In this document: positions 15,317 through 21,997 of the stretch, piece after piece
Layout of the letters: the number at the start of each line of letters is the position of its first letter
How positions within the stretch are numbered: the stretch's first letter is position 1
Assembly (NCBI GenBank): GCA_035504095.1
Contig: DATJSN010000084.1
Span: forward strand, 1 to 21,997
Source of the DNA: DATJSN01 sp035504095
GTDB lineage: Bacteria > Planctomycetota > Phycisphaerae > WQYP01
Direction: 5' to 3'
DNA length: 21,997 nt
Position numbers and translations under genes: made by a program
The notes under the pieces: generated by a model
Told to the model about the DNA's origin: nothing
What the model saw: the letters and a program-made list of their open reading frames with translations, nothing else
Database searches by the model: none

Positions 15317-16021
15317 TCAGCGCAACACCACAATTTCTACGCGACGATCAAGAGACAGATCCGTGGTTGAAATCAGATGCGTATCACCGTAGCTGACGGC
15401 TTTCATGCGATCCGCCGAAACGCCGTGGGTTTCCAGATAATGTTCGACGGCCCTGGCCCGCGCCAAACCCAGAGCGTAATTGTTTGGATACGTGTGGTGA
15501 ATCGGGCGATTGTCGGTGTATCCCTCGATTACTATCTGCCTGTGGGCATATTCAGAATTGAGCATATCCGCCACATGAGTAAGCTGATGAGAAGCGGAAG
15601 GCGCCAGGTGTGCGCTTCCGGAAGCAAATAACAAATCGCTGGACAGCACGAATCGGTGAAGTTCACCACCGCCGGTAGTCTCACCAGTGACCTGGCCGGG
15701 GCCTTCCGTGCCGCTTTGCTGGCCGCCGGGGTTATTCCCAAAGCTCGGCAATATGTTGCTTTCACCATTTCCAGTCGAGCCTTGTTCCTGCATTTGACCG
15801 GCGTTCTGAGCCGCCATCTGGGCAGCCTGCGCCTGGGCTAATTGAGTTCGAGCCGAAGCAAGATCGGCGTTGGCCTGATCAAGCTGTTGCTTGAGTTGCT
15901 GATTTTGCTGGAGAAGCTGGTTGCGCTCTGCCACAAGTTTATCGTCCTGACAGCCGCCCATAAAAACTGTAAACAACATCGCGATGATGCCGAGCGTGGG
16001 CCATTTCAAAACCGGTTTCAT
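15317..16021 (-). CDS. OmpA-family (Pal/MotB-like) peptidoglycan-associated lipoprotein
   Basis: 234 residues. The N-terminal hydrophobic segment ends in FMGGC, placing Cys24 as the probable lipidated residue, although the lipobox (MGGC) is not the classic LxGC. A Gln/Ala-rich coiled coil (about 28-72, e.g. QQNQQLKQQLDQANADL) is followed by a Gly/Gln/Asn-rich linker (75-120) and an OmpA-like domain (about 121-234). In the latter, FASGSAHLAP, IEGYTDNRPI (Asp170), YALGLARARAV (Arg188) and DRRVEIVVL carry the peptidoglycan-binding pattern. It is likely to tether the outer membrane, or another partner, to the cell wall. AAGGAG lies six bases before the ATG. It is the last gene of a leftward envelope group, 193 bases after the second of two large secreted proteins. 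Confidence 0.9.
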   Translation of the reverse strand: MKPVLKWPTLGIIAMLFTVFMGGCQDDKLVAERNQLLQQNQQLKQQLDQANADLASARTQLAQAQAAQMAAQNAGQMQEQGSTGNGESNILPSFGNNPGGQQSGTEGPGQVTGETTGGGELHRFVLSSDLLFASGSAHLAPSASHQLTHVADMLNSEYAHRQIVIEGYTDNRPIHHTYPNNYALGLARARAVEHYLETHGVSADRMKAVSYGDTHLISTTDLSLDRRVEIVVLR

Positions 16022-16214
16022 GTTGGACTCCTTAAATTCAATAGCTCAAAGCGCGGCGGCATCCTGCTGTCGCAAAACACGTCTGGAATCAGGATTTTAC
16101 TTCAACCGGCTTATGAGGCAAGCGCCTGGCCCGCTAATAAGAAGCTTTCCGCAACATGACCGAGAGACCCAAAACCGTTTTTAAGAATCACTGGTTTTGC
16201 GAAAATATCTGTTT

Positions 16215-18071
16215 TTACTGCCTCGGCTGCATCGGCTGCTGTTGTTGTGACATGCCCATCATCATCAACATTGGCAGCATTTGATGCACTTGGTTGGAAA
16301 TAGCTTCGAGTTCACTGGTAGGCAAATAGATCCTGCCCAATGAACCAGACTGGCTGAAGCTGGCCAGACTTCCAGATAATGTCATAGCAGTAGAAGACGG
16401 CGCCGGTGTCTGGGCACCCGTGTTTCCCTGAAAACTATTGAGAAGGGCTGCAAACATAGCGCTCGGCTGGCCATAAGCGATGATCGATGCATTGGGCAAC
16501 AGGTGTTCCTGCCCGGCGAGAATAGAAGATTGCGAATCCAGATCATCCGTTGAATTTTTCGCGGCTTCCACGGCACCTTGCAGTTCATCGTTAGAAGCAT
16601 TCACTCCGCTGATGATGTTATTACCCTCTATACCGGTATAAGTATTGATTCCATTCGGGCCCAGTATAGTCTGCGTGATTTGAGTGATCATGGCTGAACC
16701 CGGGTTTGCCGAAGCCGCAGCGGATGGAGCGATGTTGAAAGTGGATTTATCAAAACTTACCCCATCAACCGTCAGGGCATCCTGGGTGAACTGGCCGCTC
16801 ATGCTGAATCCCAACTGCTCGTTATTTTGTAGTTGCAGATTATCGATGCTGTTCTGAGCAATTTGCCGCTGTAGATTCAGCGCCTGATCAGGATCATCCA
16901 CCGTCATTGATGAAAAACCTTTAAGCATCGGAGTAAATGACATAACTGCTGATTGTGTGTGGGCCAATTGAATTAATTGAGCTACCTGATTCCATTGCTG
17001 CGCGACTTGCTGAGCACGCGTATTGGATTTGAGATCAGGATCATTCGTCAGCTTGTCGCTCCAATTTTTTATTAATTCACTCAGCCAACCGCCGGATAAA
17101 TCGGCGGAAAATGCTATGGTCGGAGTCAGTTTCGGCAAACCTGCAAATGGTTTGTCACTCAGGGGTTTGGACTGGGCAACAAAGTCAGCCATGGGCGTAC
17201 CTGTTTCAAACTGATGATCCAGATCAATGGAAATGCCGTCATCAGAAATAGTGGCTGAGGCCACGCCGACCTTTATATCATCAAGAATTTCATGAATGAT
17301 AAGTTTGTCGACAGCCAGGCTGAATTTCATCTGATCAAGCGTCTTTTGATTCTGGGCCATACCCATGGACTGAAACATTTGTATGGAATTTGCGAAGTTG
17401 GCATCAAGGGCTTTTTCGGCGGGCTCGCGAATGGCTGCTACGTTGATGTAAACCCCGATGTCACTCGCGTCAATCATATTCTCATCATTGGTGGATAAAG
17501 CATCGGAGAGAGATTGTTTCGAGGCAAGAAAATCGACCAGGGTCTGCTGGTCTTCGCTCAAAGCGACGTAATGTCCAGTTACCGCAACAAAGCCCGGCGG
17601 GCTGTTGCGCGGTTGCACGGATGATATGCCATTTTGCTGCGAAACCGGATTCATGGACGAAAGCATCTTGTCCGGGTCCGTAGCAGGCAGAAGAATAATA
17701 GGATTCGTGGATCCGCCGTCACTGGGTATCAGCTGCGGCCAAATCACCGCGATCGAACCATGTTTATCCAGACTTTCAGCCACGCCCAGCTTTGCGGCAA
17801 AAAATCCCACGGGGGGAATTTGGCCGGGAATCTGCAATTTCTGCATCAACGTGGTCAGTTTATCATGCAGGCCGCTGAGGTCATTGATCACTTCGACAAG
17901 GTCGGCACTGGCCGGCACGTGGTCGAGCACTTCATCCGTGTTCCCTGCCGCATTCACGGTCGTACCTGTATCGCCGCGGATTTGTCCGATCCAGATGATC
18001 CCGGCTGCTGCGATGGCGGTGCATGTTGCCATGCAAGCCATTGCCAGAAAAGTTTTTTTCAGGTTCCTCAT
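16215..18071 (-). CDS. Secreted or membrane-anchored protein of unknown function, paralogue of its upstream neighbour
   Basis: 618 residues. An N-terminal hydrophobic helix (about 8-30, ACMATCTAIAAAGIIWIGQI) is a signal peptide or anchor; the rest is soluble, with no repeats or catalytic motif that I recognise. The block HVPASADLVEVINDLSGL near the start recalls the 'PADA...V' opening of secreted DUF3352-type proteins, a loose resemblance only. Several stretches match the neighbouring 620-residue protein in the same order: GSIAVIWPQL, a GHYVALS strand, IGVYINVAAI, FAGLPKLTPTIAFSADL and EHLLPNASIIAYGQPSAMFAALL. The C-terminus is Met/Gln-rich (LPMLMMMGMSQQQQPMQPRQ). AAGGAG lies nine bases before the ATG. 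The 79-base gap to the upstream paralogue shows no clear terminator, so they are probably co-expressed. Confidence 0.8.
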   Translation of the reverse strand: MRNLKKTFLAMACMATCTAIAAAGIIWIGQIRGDTGTTVNAAGNTDEVLDHVPASADLVEVINDLSGLHDKLTTLMQKLQIPGQIPPVGFFAAKLGVAESLDKHGSIAVIWPQLIPSDGGSTNPIILLPATDPDKMLSSMNPVSQQNGISSVQPRNSPPGFVAVTGHYVALSEDQQTLVDFLASKQSLSDALSTNDENMIDASDIGVYINVAAIREPAEKALDANFANSIQMFQSMGMAQNQKTLDQMKFSLAVDKLIIHEILDDIKVGVASATISDDGISIDLDHQFETGTPMADFVAQSKPLSDKPFAGLPKLTPTIAFSADLSGGWLSELIKNWSDKLTNDPDLKSNTRAQQVAQQWNQVAQLIQLAHTQSAVMSFTPMLKGFSSMTVDDPDQALNLQRQIAQNSIDNLQLQNNEQLGFSMSGQFTQDALTVDGVSFDKSTFNIAPSAAASANPGSAMITQITQTILGPNGINTYTGIEGNNIISGVNASNDELQGAVEAAKNSTDDLDSQSSILAGQEHLLPNASIIAYGQPSAMFAALLNSFQGNTGAQTPAPSSTAMTLSGSLASFSQSGSLGRIYLPTSELEAISNQVHQMLPMLMMMGMSQQQQPMQPRQ

Positions 18072-18150
18072 GTTCGTTAGCTCCTTGTTATAGATGGTTC
18101 GCCTTCGGAATAAGTTAGATTAGCATGCATATGTTAATGTGCCGTTAATT

Positions 18151-20013
18151 TTAGAACAACAGATCGAGTAAATTATCACCATTTGTTCCTTCGGACTTGG
18201 AAGCGTCGATAAGAGTATCCATGGGCAAATAAACAGCAATATCCAATGCTGTACCAATGCCGGCGACACTGATTACCACCGGAGGCGGCGGGACGCCCAG
18301 AGCCAGCGCGCCGGCGGGCATGGCGGTCGCCTGTTGATTTGCGGATTCCTCACCATTCATCAGGCCTGCCAGCCGTGCCAGTGGCACGTAGGCCGCGAAA
18401 AATGCGTTGGGCAGAATTTGCTCGCGGACCTGAGCCAGATCGGGACGTTTTTCGACGCCCGCGTTCCCCGATTTGATGTCCGCCACAGTCTGCTGGAGCG
18501 TGTCCTGATCCACACTGGAGGCAATCATGATGGTGTTGGTCCCAACAGCGCCGTAATAAACCGCGGTGACTATGGGCTGCACATGCGGAGGGGCCGGCTG
18601 GCCAGGTGCCTGGACCGCATCGGAAATAGACACATCGACGCGTGTTAATGACGTTCCATCGATAGTCAAAGCGGCGGGTGTGCTTTTTGCTTCAACGTCT
18701 AAATCCTGATTTTGTGCTTTCATCGATTGGATGGTTGAATTTATCCAGGAAGGGATCAGGCCAATATCTTTAGCGGGATTGTCCGATGAACACAGATAAA
18801 TAACGCCTGGAACAGAGACCATTATGGATTTTATGTGCAACTGCTGGTCTGGTTGAGGATTGCCGGCCATCGGAGCGCCGGATGGCGATGTTACGGCAGG
18901 CAACAAGACCATACCGGCGTCGCTGATATGATTAGCCATAGGTTGAAGGTCTTCATTAAGCAATTTAGCGATGGCCTGCCGCGTCTGGATTTCCTGAGCG
19001 GTGGCCGCGGGGCCCATTGATGCAAGCAGAGAATCAAGCCATTCAGATACCGCGCGGCCATTGATCGAATCGGCCCATACGCCGACATAATCCTTATTCG
19101 GCAAGCCGGCGAGCGCATTTTGAGGTAGTGGCGGCTGAGCTTCGATCAATTTGGCGGTAGACGAACCACTATGAAATTGCGCTATGGTGTCGGTCGTGAT
19201 TCCCTGGTTGTCCAGTCGCATGGTAATCAGGCTGTACTGGTTGTCTTTAAGACCCTGAAGCATGGCAAGACGAATAATATCCAAGGTGGTTTTAAGCGGA
19301 CCGGAACCGACAGGCAGTTGTGTGCTGATCTTTTGTTCCGCGGAATCGATTAACTGGCTGATTTGCGGCATTGAATTTTGCGCGACAGCTTCGGTGTTAA
19401 AATAAAAATAGAGATCGGAATTGTTGATTTTATTCTGAATTTGCGGAAGTAAAATCGTATCCAAAGTCTGGCCCGCGGCGCGGAGTTCTTTGATCGCTTT
19501 GGCGGTCGGAGAAATCGCCACATAGCCCGGATAAACCTGAAGGAAAACCTGTTGATTTGCCCCGCCCATTCCCATGGGAAAAGTTCCCTGCAAAACGCCG
19601 TCAGCACCGGCGGTGGCATTAAAAACCGCGGAAAGTTTTGCCGAATCTTTGGCGGGTAAAAAAACCGCCATTTCCGTATCCGTTACATCATCGTTCAAAA
19701 TCCCATGGCCGGTGATCACCGCAGCGATGGAACCATTCGGGTCAAAGGATGGTCCAAGCATCTGGGAAAACATACTTACCGGATCAAAGTCCGGCGTGGC
19801 TGATTGTCCGCTGGTGCGGCTTTGGATGGCCATGAATTTTGTGACCACCGCCTGGAAATCGCGTATCACAAAGCCAATGCGCACATTGGAAGGAATCACC
19901 TGCGAAACATTATTGCCGCCGATTGGCTGAATTGCCTGATTGGCATCCGCAAAACAGACACCGGCGCCGGAAAGACAAAAGATAATCAGGCATACAATTC
20001 GTTTGAGCGGCAT
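18151..20013 (-). CDS. Secreted protein of unknown function, paralogue of the downstream 618-residue protein
   Basis: 620 residues with a clear cleavable-type signal peptide (KRIVCLIIFCLSGAGVCFA, then DANQA). No enzyme motif is apparent. The order of blocks parallels the downstream protein: VIPSNVRIGFVIRDF, GSIAAVITGHGIL, MAVFLPAKDSAKLSAVF, VYPGYVAISPT, DLYFYFNTEAV, ALAGLPNKDYVGVWADSINGRAVSEWL and REQILPNAFFAAYVPLARLAGLM. The two genes look like an old tandem duplication. A Pro/Gly/Ala-rich stretch (LALGVPPPPVVIS) lies near the C-terminus. The ATG at 20013 is chosen because it opens the signal peptide; the frame runs 11 codons further up without support. GAGG lies ten bases before it, and a TATACT (20055-20050) could be its -10 box. 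Location in the periplasm or on the surface is inferred. Confidence 0.8.
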   Translation of the reverse strand: MPLKRIVCLIIFCLSGAGVCFADANQAIQPIGGNNVSQVIPSNVRIGFVIRDFQAVVTKFMAIQSRTSGQSATPDFDPVSMFSQMLGPSFDPNGSIAAVITGHGILNDDVTDTEMAVFLPAKDSAKLSAVFNATAGADGVLQGTFPMGMGGANQQVFLQVYPGYVAISPTAKAIKELRAAGQTLDTILLPQIQNKINNSDLYFYFNTEAVAQNSMPQISQLIDSAEQKISTQLPVGSGPLKTTLDIIRLAMLQGLKDNQYSLITMRLDNQGITTDTIAQFHSGSSTAKLIEAQPPLPQNALAGLPNKDYVGVWADSINGRAVSEWLDSLLASMGPAATAQEIQTRQAIAKLLNEDLQPMANHISDAGMVLLPAVTSPSGAPMAGNPQPDQQLHIKSIMVSVPGVIYLCSSDNPAKDIGLIPSWINSTIQSMKAQNQDLDVEAKSTPAALTIDGTSLTRVDVSISDAVQAPGQPAPPHVQPIVTAVYYGAVGTNTIMIASSVDQDTLQQTVADIKSGNAGVEKRPDLAQVREQILPNAFFAAYVPLARLAGLMNGEESANQQATAMPAGALALGVPPPPVVISVAGIGTALDIAVYLPMDTLIDASKSEGTNGDNLLDLLF

Positions 20014-20049
20014 ATTTTGAATACCTCGACAAGAATAATGGAGCACGAA

Positions 20050-20055
20050 AGTATA
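20050..20055 (-). promoter_or_regulatory. Candidate -10 box of the envelope group (TATACT)
   Basis: TATACT on the minus strand lies 36 bases before the ATG of the 620-residue secreted protein, in the 237-base interval divergent from nnrD. The -35 region at 16-18 bases is a poor match, so this is tentative. Nothing else recognisable was seen in that interval. Confidence 0.3.
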
Positions 20056-20250
20056 TCCGCATCAGGCTTCGTCAGGAAACACAGTCATGGATCAGGTTTC
20101 CAGCGGTGCGGCATCGCGCTTTGGTGGTTATGCCTCTATTGTATTGCCGCCCGACGCAAAATCCGACATCAGAAAAGAAAGGGCCTGACGCAAGTCCACC
20201 CTGATTATTTTGCTTGCCGTAAACAAGACTCTCTCGTAGGCTAATTCGCT

Positions 20251-21279
20251 ATGGAGACGATTGAACTGCCCCGGATCAGCAGACGGCGGGAAGATTCACA
20301 CAAAGGTGATTATGGCAGAGTGCTTATCATCGCCGGTTCGGAAAACATGATTGGGGCGCCAGCCCTGGCGGCTTTGGCTGCCCTGCGCACCGGCTCAGGT
20401 TTATGCCGCATTGCCACAGTAAAAGAAATCCTCCCGTTTGTACTGAGCATTTGTCCCTGCGCCACCGGATACCCGATCAATGCCCGGGATATCAAAGGCC
20501 TTCTGGAATTTGCCGACCAGCACGATGCCGTCGCTGTCGGTCCGGGTCTTGGTTTATCCACGACGACGCGACGCATTGTTTTGGATTTGCTTGAACGGCA
20601 TTCGGGACCGATGGTGCTGGATGCCGATGCGCTCAATACGCTTTCCGCTTTGGAAGCCAGCGAATGGCCCAAACGCCGCGATTGGGGCAACGTGGTTTTG
20701 ACGCCGCACATGGGTGAATTCATGCGGCTCATGGCGGCGGTGATGAAACGAGGCGGAACGCTCAGCGCTGCGGCGGCCGAAGCGCTCAATCCGTCGGCGC
20801 AGGCAGTTGCGGTTTCCGCGGGCGCCAAAAGCCAGACGGCTGAAGATGATGCTCCATCCACCGCCGACGGCATTCCGTTGGACTTGCCTGCGGAAGAATC
20901 CGCAACTAGTGCGGCGCCGCAGGCAGCACCGACATCCGAAGGGCCGGACCGGTCGGCATTGGCTGAACTGCTCAGCCGCGGTACAGGCTGCGTGGTTGTG
21001 CTCAAAGGGCACAACACGGTCGTCGCCGATGGTTTGCGCATCGGCGTAAACCAGACGGGCAATCCAGGTATGGCCACCGCCGGCGCGGGTGATGTTCTGA
21101 CCGGCGTAATAGCTTCTCTATTGGGACAAGGTTTTGCTTCCGCCGAAGCGGCATTATTGGGTGTGCATATTCATGGAACCGCCGGCGATCTGGCGGCTGA
21201 ACAAGTAGGTCCCGCCGGGCTGCTGGCCACGGATGTGATTCAAATGCTGCCCAAAGCGGTCGGCTTGCAGATGCATTAG
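20251..21279 (+). CDS. nnrD: ADP-dependent (S)-NAD(P)H-hydrate dehydratase with a large internal insertion
   Basis: 342 residues; usual single-domain NnrD is about 270-290. The enzyme dehydrates damaged (S)-NADHX and NADPHX back to NAD(P)H using ADP. Family blocks are YGRVLIIAGSENMIGAPALAA (21-41), VAVGPGLG (94-101), LDADALNTL (123-131), LTPHMGEFMRL (150-160), VVVLKGHNTVVADG (248-261) and NPGMATAGAGDVLTG (271-285), with Asp281 as the expected catalytic base of the ribokinase-like fold. Between 160 and 232 there are about 70 extra residues rich in Ala, Ser, Thr, Pro and acidic residues, without a recognisable domain. The NnrE epimerase half is absent, so epimerase must be encoded elsewhere. 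There is no Shine-Dalgarno, and a weak TAGGCT lies 7 bases before the ATG. Its stop overlaps the convergent SMR gene by four bases. Confidence 0.92.
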   Translation: METIELPRISRRREDSHKGDYGRVLIIAGSENMIGAPALAALAALRTGSGLCRIATVKEILPFVLSICPCATGYPINARDIKGLLEFADQHDAVAVGPGLGLSTTTRRIVLDLLERHSGPMVLDADALNTLSALEASEWPKRRDWGNVVLTPHMGEFMRLMAAVMKRGGTLSAAAAEALNPSAQAVAVSAGAKSQTAEDDAPSTADGIPLDLPAEESATSAAPQAAPTSEGPDRSALAELLSRGTGCVVVLKGHNTVVADGLRIGVNQTGNPGMATAGAGDVLTGVIASLLGQGFASAEAALLGVHIHGTAGDLAAEQVGPAGLLATDVIQMLPKAVGLQMH

Positions 21280-21638
21280 CGATACATTCCAATCAAAACG
21301 ACGCCAACAAGAATCAATGCAATTCCCGCCCATCGTTCGAGGCTGATGCGCTCTTTAAGCAGAACCGCCGAAAAAATCGCCACTGTTGCAAAGCAGGAAC
21401 TTCCCATGGGAAACGCGACCGAAAGCGGCAACAGATGCAGTGTCCACGTCCAGAAGACGGATTCGAGAAAAAACGCCGCAAGCGCCAGTTGTATCCAATA
21501 ATTGGTCAGTATCCGCAACGCAGTGGCTTTAATGCCCACGGGCATGTCCTGAGTTCCCTTTTTCATGGTGACCTGGCCGACGGTTTCGAACATCACCGCC
21601 GTCGCCACGCATAAAAGACCTATTCCCACCGGATTCAT
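21276..21638 (-). CDS. Small SMR/EamA-type membrane transporter subunit, second of a pair
   Basis: 120 residues and four predicted transmembrane helices (about 4-22, 45-65, 70-92 and 98-118), the size and layout of small multidrug resistance or ArnF-like proteins. TM1 has a Glu in VMFETVGQVTMKKG (Glu18) at the position of the conserved, proton-coupling Glu of EmrE. TM3 contains LPLSVAFPMGSSCFATVAIF and TM4 follows LLKERISLERWAGIALIL, typical of the EamA/SMR superfamily. The substrate is unknown: cationic drug, polyamine or lipid-linked sugar are all possible. Its ATG overlaps the stop of the upstream partner gene (ATGA), pointing to translational coupling and a heterodimer, as in EbrAB, MdtIJ or ArnEF. 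Confidence 0.82.
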   Translation of the reverse strand: MNPVGIGLLCVATAVMFETVGQVTMKKGTQDMPVGIKATALRILTNYWIQLALAAFFLESVFWTWTLHLLPLSVAFPMGSSCFATVAIFSAVLLKERISLERWAGIALILVGVVLIGMYR

Positions 21639-21997
21639 GAGGAAGTCTCCATCAATGTCGACGGTGTCCGGGTTACTTTGCCGTTGGCATCGCGCTCTGC
21701 GGTTCGGCTGACCAGCACAATCCCCATGATCACCAGCGCCATTCCCAGGATTTGCAGAGGGTGAACGGACTCGTGGAAAAACCAGTGTGAAAAAATGACT
21801 ACCAATACATAGCTCAGGGCGCTCACTGGCTGAACAAAACTCAGATCACCCAGCGAAAGGACCATCATCCAGTTAAACAATTGCCCGATATGAAGAAACA
21901 TGCTCAGGATAAACAAGGGCGCGATAAGGGTTAGAAAAAGCACCTGTAGCGGCGAACCATGCGCGGGAATGGAAGCCTTCCAGCAAAGCTGAATGCT
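21635..21997 (-). CDS. Small SMR/EamA-type membrane transporter subunit, first of a pair (5' end outside window)
   Basis: The frame is open to the right edge of the window, so the start lies outside. About 120 residues are visible, beginning in what looks like TM1 with QLCWKASIPAHG. Further hydrophobic helices follow: LTLIAPLFILSMFLHIGQLF, LSFVQPVSALSYVLVVIFSH and LQILGMALVIMGIVLVS. HESVHPLQILGMALVI matches the TM3-TM4 junction of EamA/SMR proteins. A charged tail (RTAERDANGKVTRTPSTLMETSS) ends the protein. The visible part of TM1 has no Glu matching Glu18 of the partner, so the two subunits are asymmetric. The internal GTG at 21943 is not a likely start because conserved TM1 sequence lies upstream of it. 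The last four bases overlap the start of the second subunit. Confidence 0.78.
   Translation of the reverse strand, partial: SIQLCWKASIPAHGSPLQVLFLTLIAPLFILSMFLHIGQLFNWMMVLSLGDLSFVQPVSALSYVLVVIFSHWFFHESVHPLQILGMALVIMGIVLVSRTAERDANGKVTRTPSTLMETSS

Noticed and set aside
16170..16199. CAAAACC...GGTTTTG inverted repeat downstream of the 618-residue protein gene
   Set aside because: The stem is 7 AT-rich pairs with a 16-base loop and no T-tract follows, so it is too weak to call a terminator.
20310..21077. 255-codon antisense open frame within nnrD
   Set aside because: Composition is low-complexity Ala/Ser/Pro, mirroring the coding strand, and nnrD itself has all family motifs.
1..21997. Search for a defence island, CRISPR array, retron, toxin-antitoxin pair or mobile element
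   Set aside because: No direct-repeat arrays, transposase, integrase, reverse transcriptase or paired toxin-like small genes were seen. The PIN domain here is the membrane YacL type, not a VapC toxin.

Overview
The window reads as ordinary chromosomal DNA from a bacterium with a balanced base composition. It most resembles a planctomycete, probably class Phycisphaerae. That is an inference from recalled family resemblance: a secreted alpha/alpha-toroid (prenyltransferase-repeat) protein, a FabZ-like dehydratase beside GAPDH, a TlyA-like methyltransferase without its S4 domain, a double-domain pterin synthase and large secreted proteins of unknown function. No rRNA, tRNA, CRISPR array, insertion sequence or phage gene was seen, and no gene-free stretch exceeds 300 bases.

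Layout. 1-1.8 kb: the end of a lysozyme-like secreted protein (+) meets a secreted Sel1-repeat protein (-). 1.8-3.7 kb: mnmG (-), 19 bases upstream of the Sel1 gene. 3.8-4.6 kb: a divergent tandem-domain PTPS/QueD-family gene (+). 4.6-7.4 kb: a leftward group, gapA, FabZ-like dehydratase, PIN/TRAM membrane protein. 7.6-12.8 kb: a rightward series, rpsT, S4-less TlyA-like methyltransferase, toroid protein, inositol-3-phosphate synthase, ArgD-like aminotransferase and a McsA-like zinc/UVR protein. 12.8-15.2 kb: leftward hisH, hisA and cysE. 15.3-20.0 kb: a leftward envelope block, with two paralogous ~620-residue secreted proteins of unknown function followed by an OmpA-domain lipoprotein. 20.25-21.3 kb: nnrD (+) with an internal insertion. 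21.3-22 kb: two overlapping small SMR/EamA-type membrane proteins (-), the first cut by the window edge.

How they fit. Most genes are housekeeping: tRNA and ribosome function (mnmG, rpsT, TlyA-like), central metabolism and repair (gapA, nnrD), lipid and inositol synthesis (FabZ-like, ino1) and amino-acid synthesis (hisH, hisA, cysE, ArgD-like). The less understood part is the envelope block at 15.3-20 kb.

The strongest oddities are as follows. The pterin-synthase gene joins a degenerate N-terminal T-fold domain to an intact one, and a strong in-frame ribosome binding site sits exactly at the start of the intact domain. NnrD carries a ~70-residue Ala/Ser/Pro-rich insertion. The methyltransferase lacks S4. 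The Sel1 protein has an exact half-length repeat. Several genes lack a Shine-Dalgarno and carry a -10-like box almost on the start codon. I found no convincing new multi-gene defence or mobile system.
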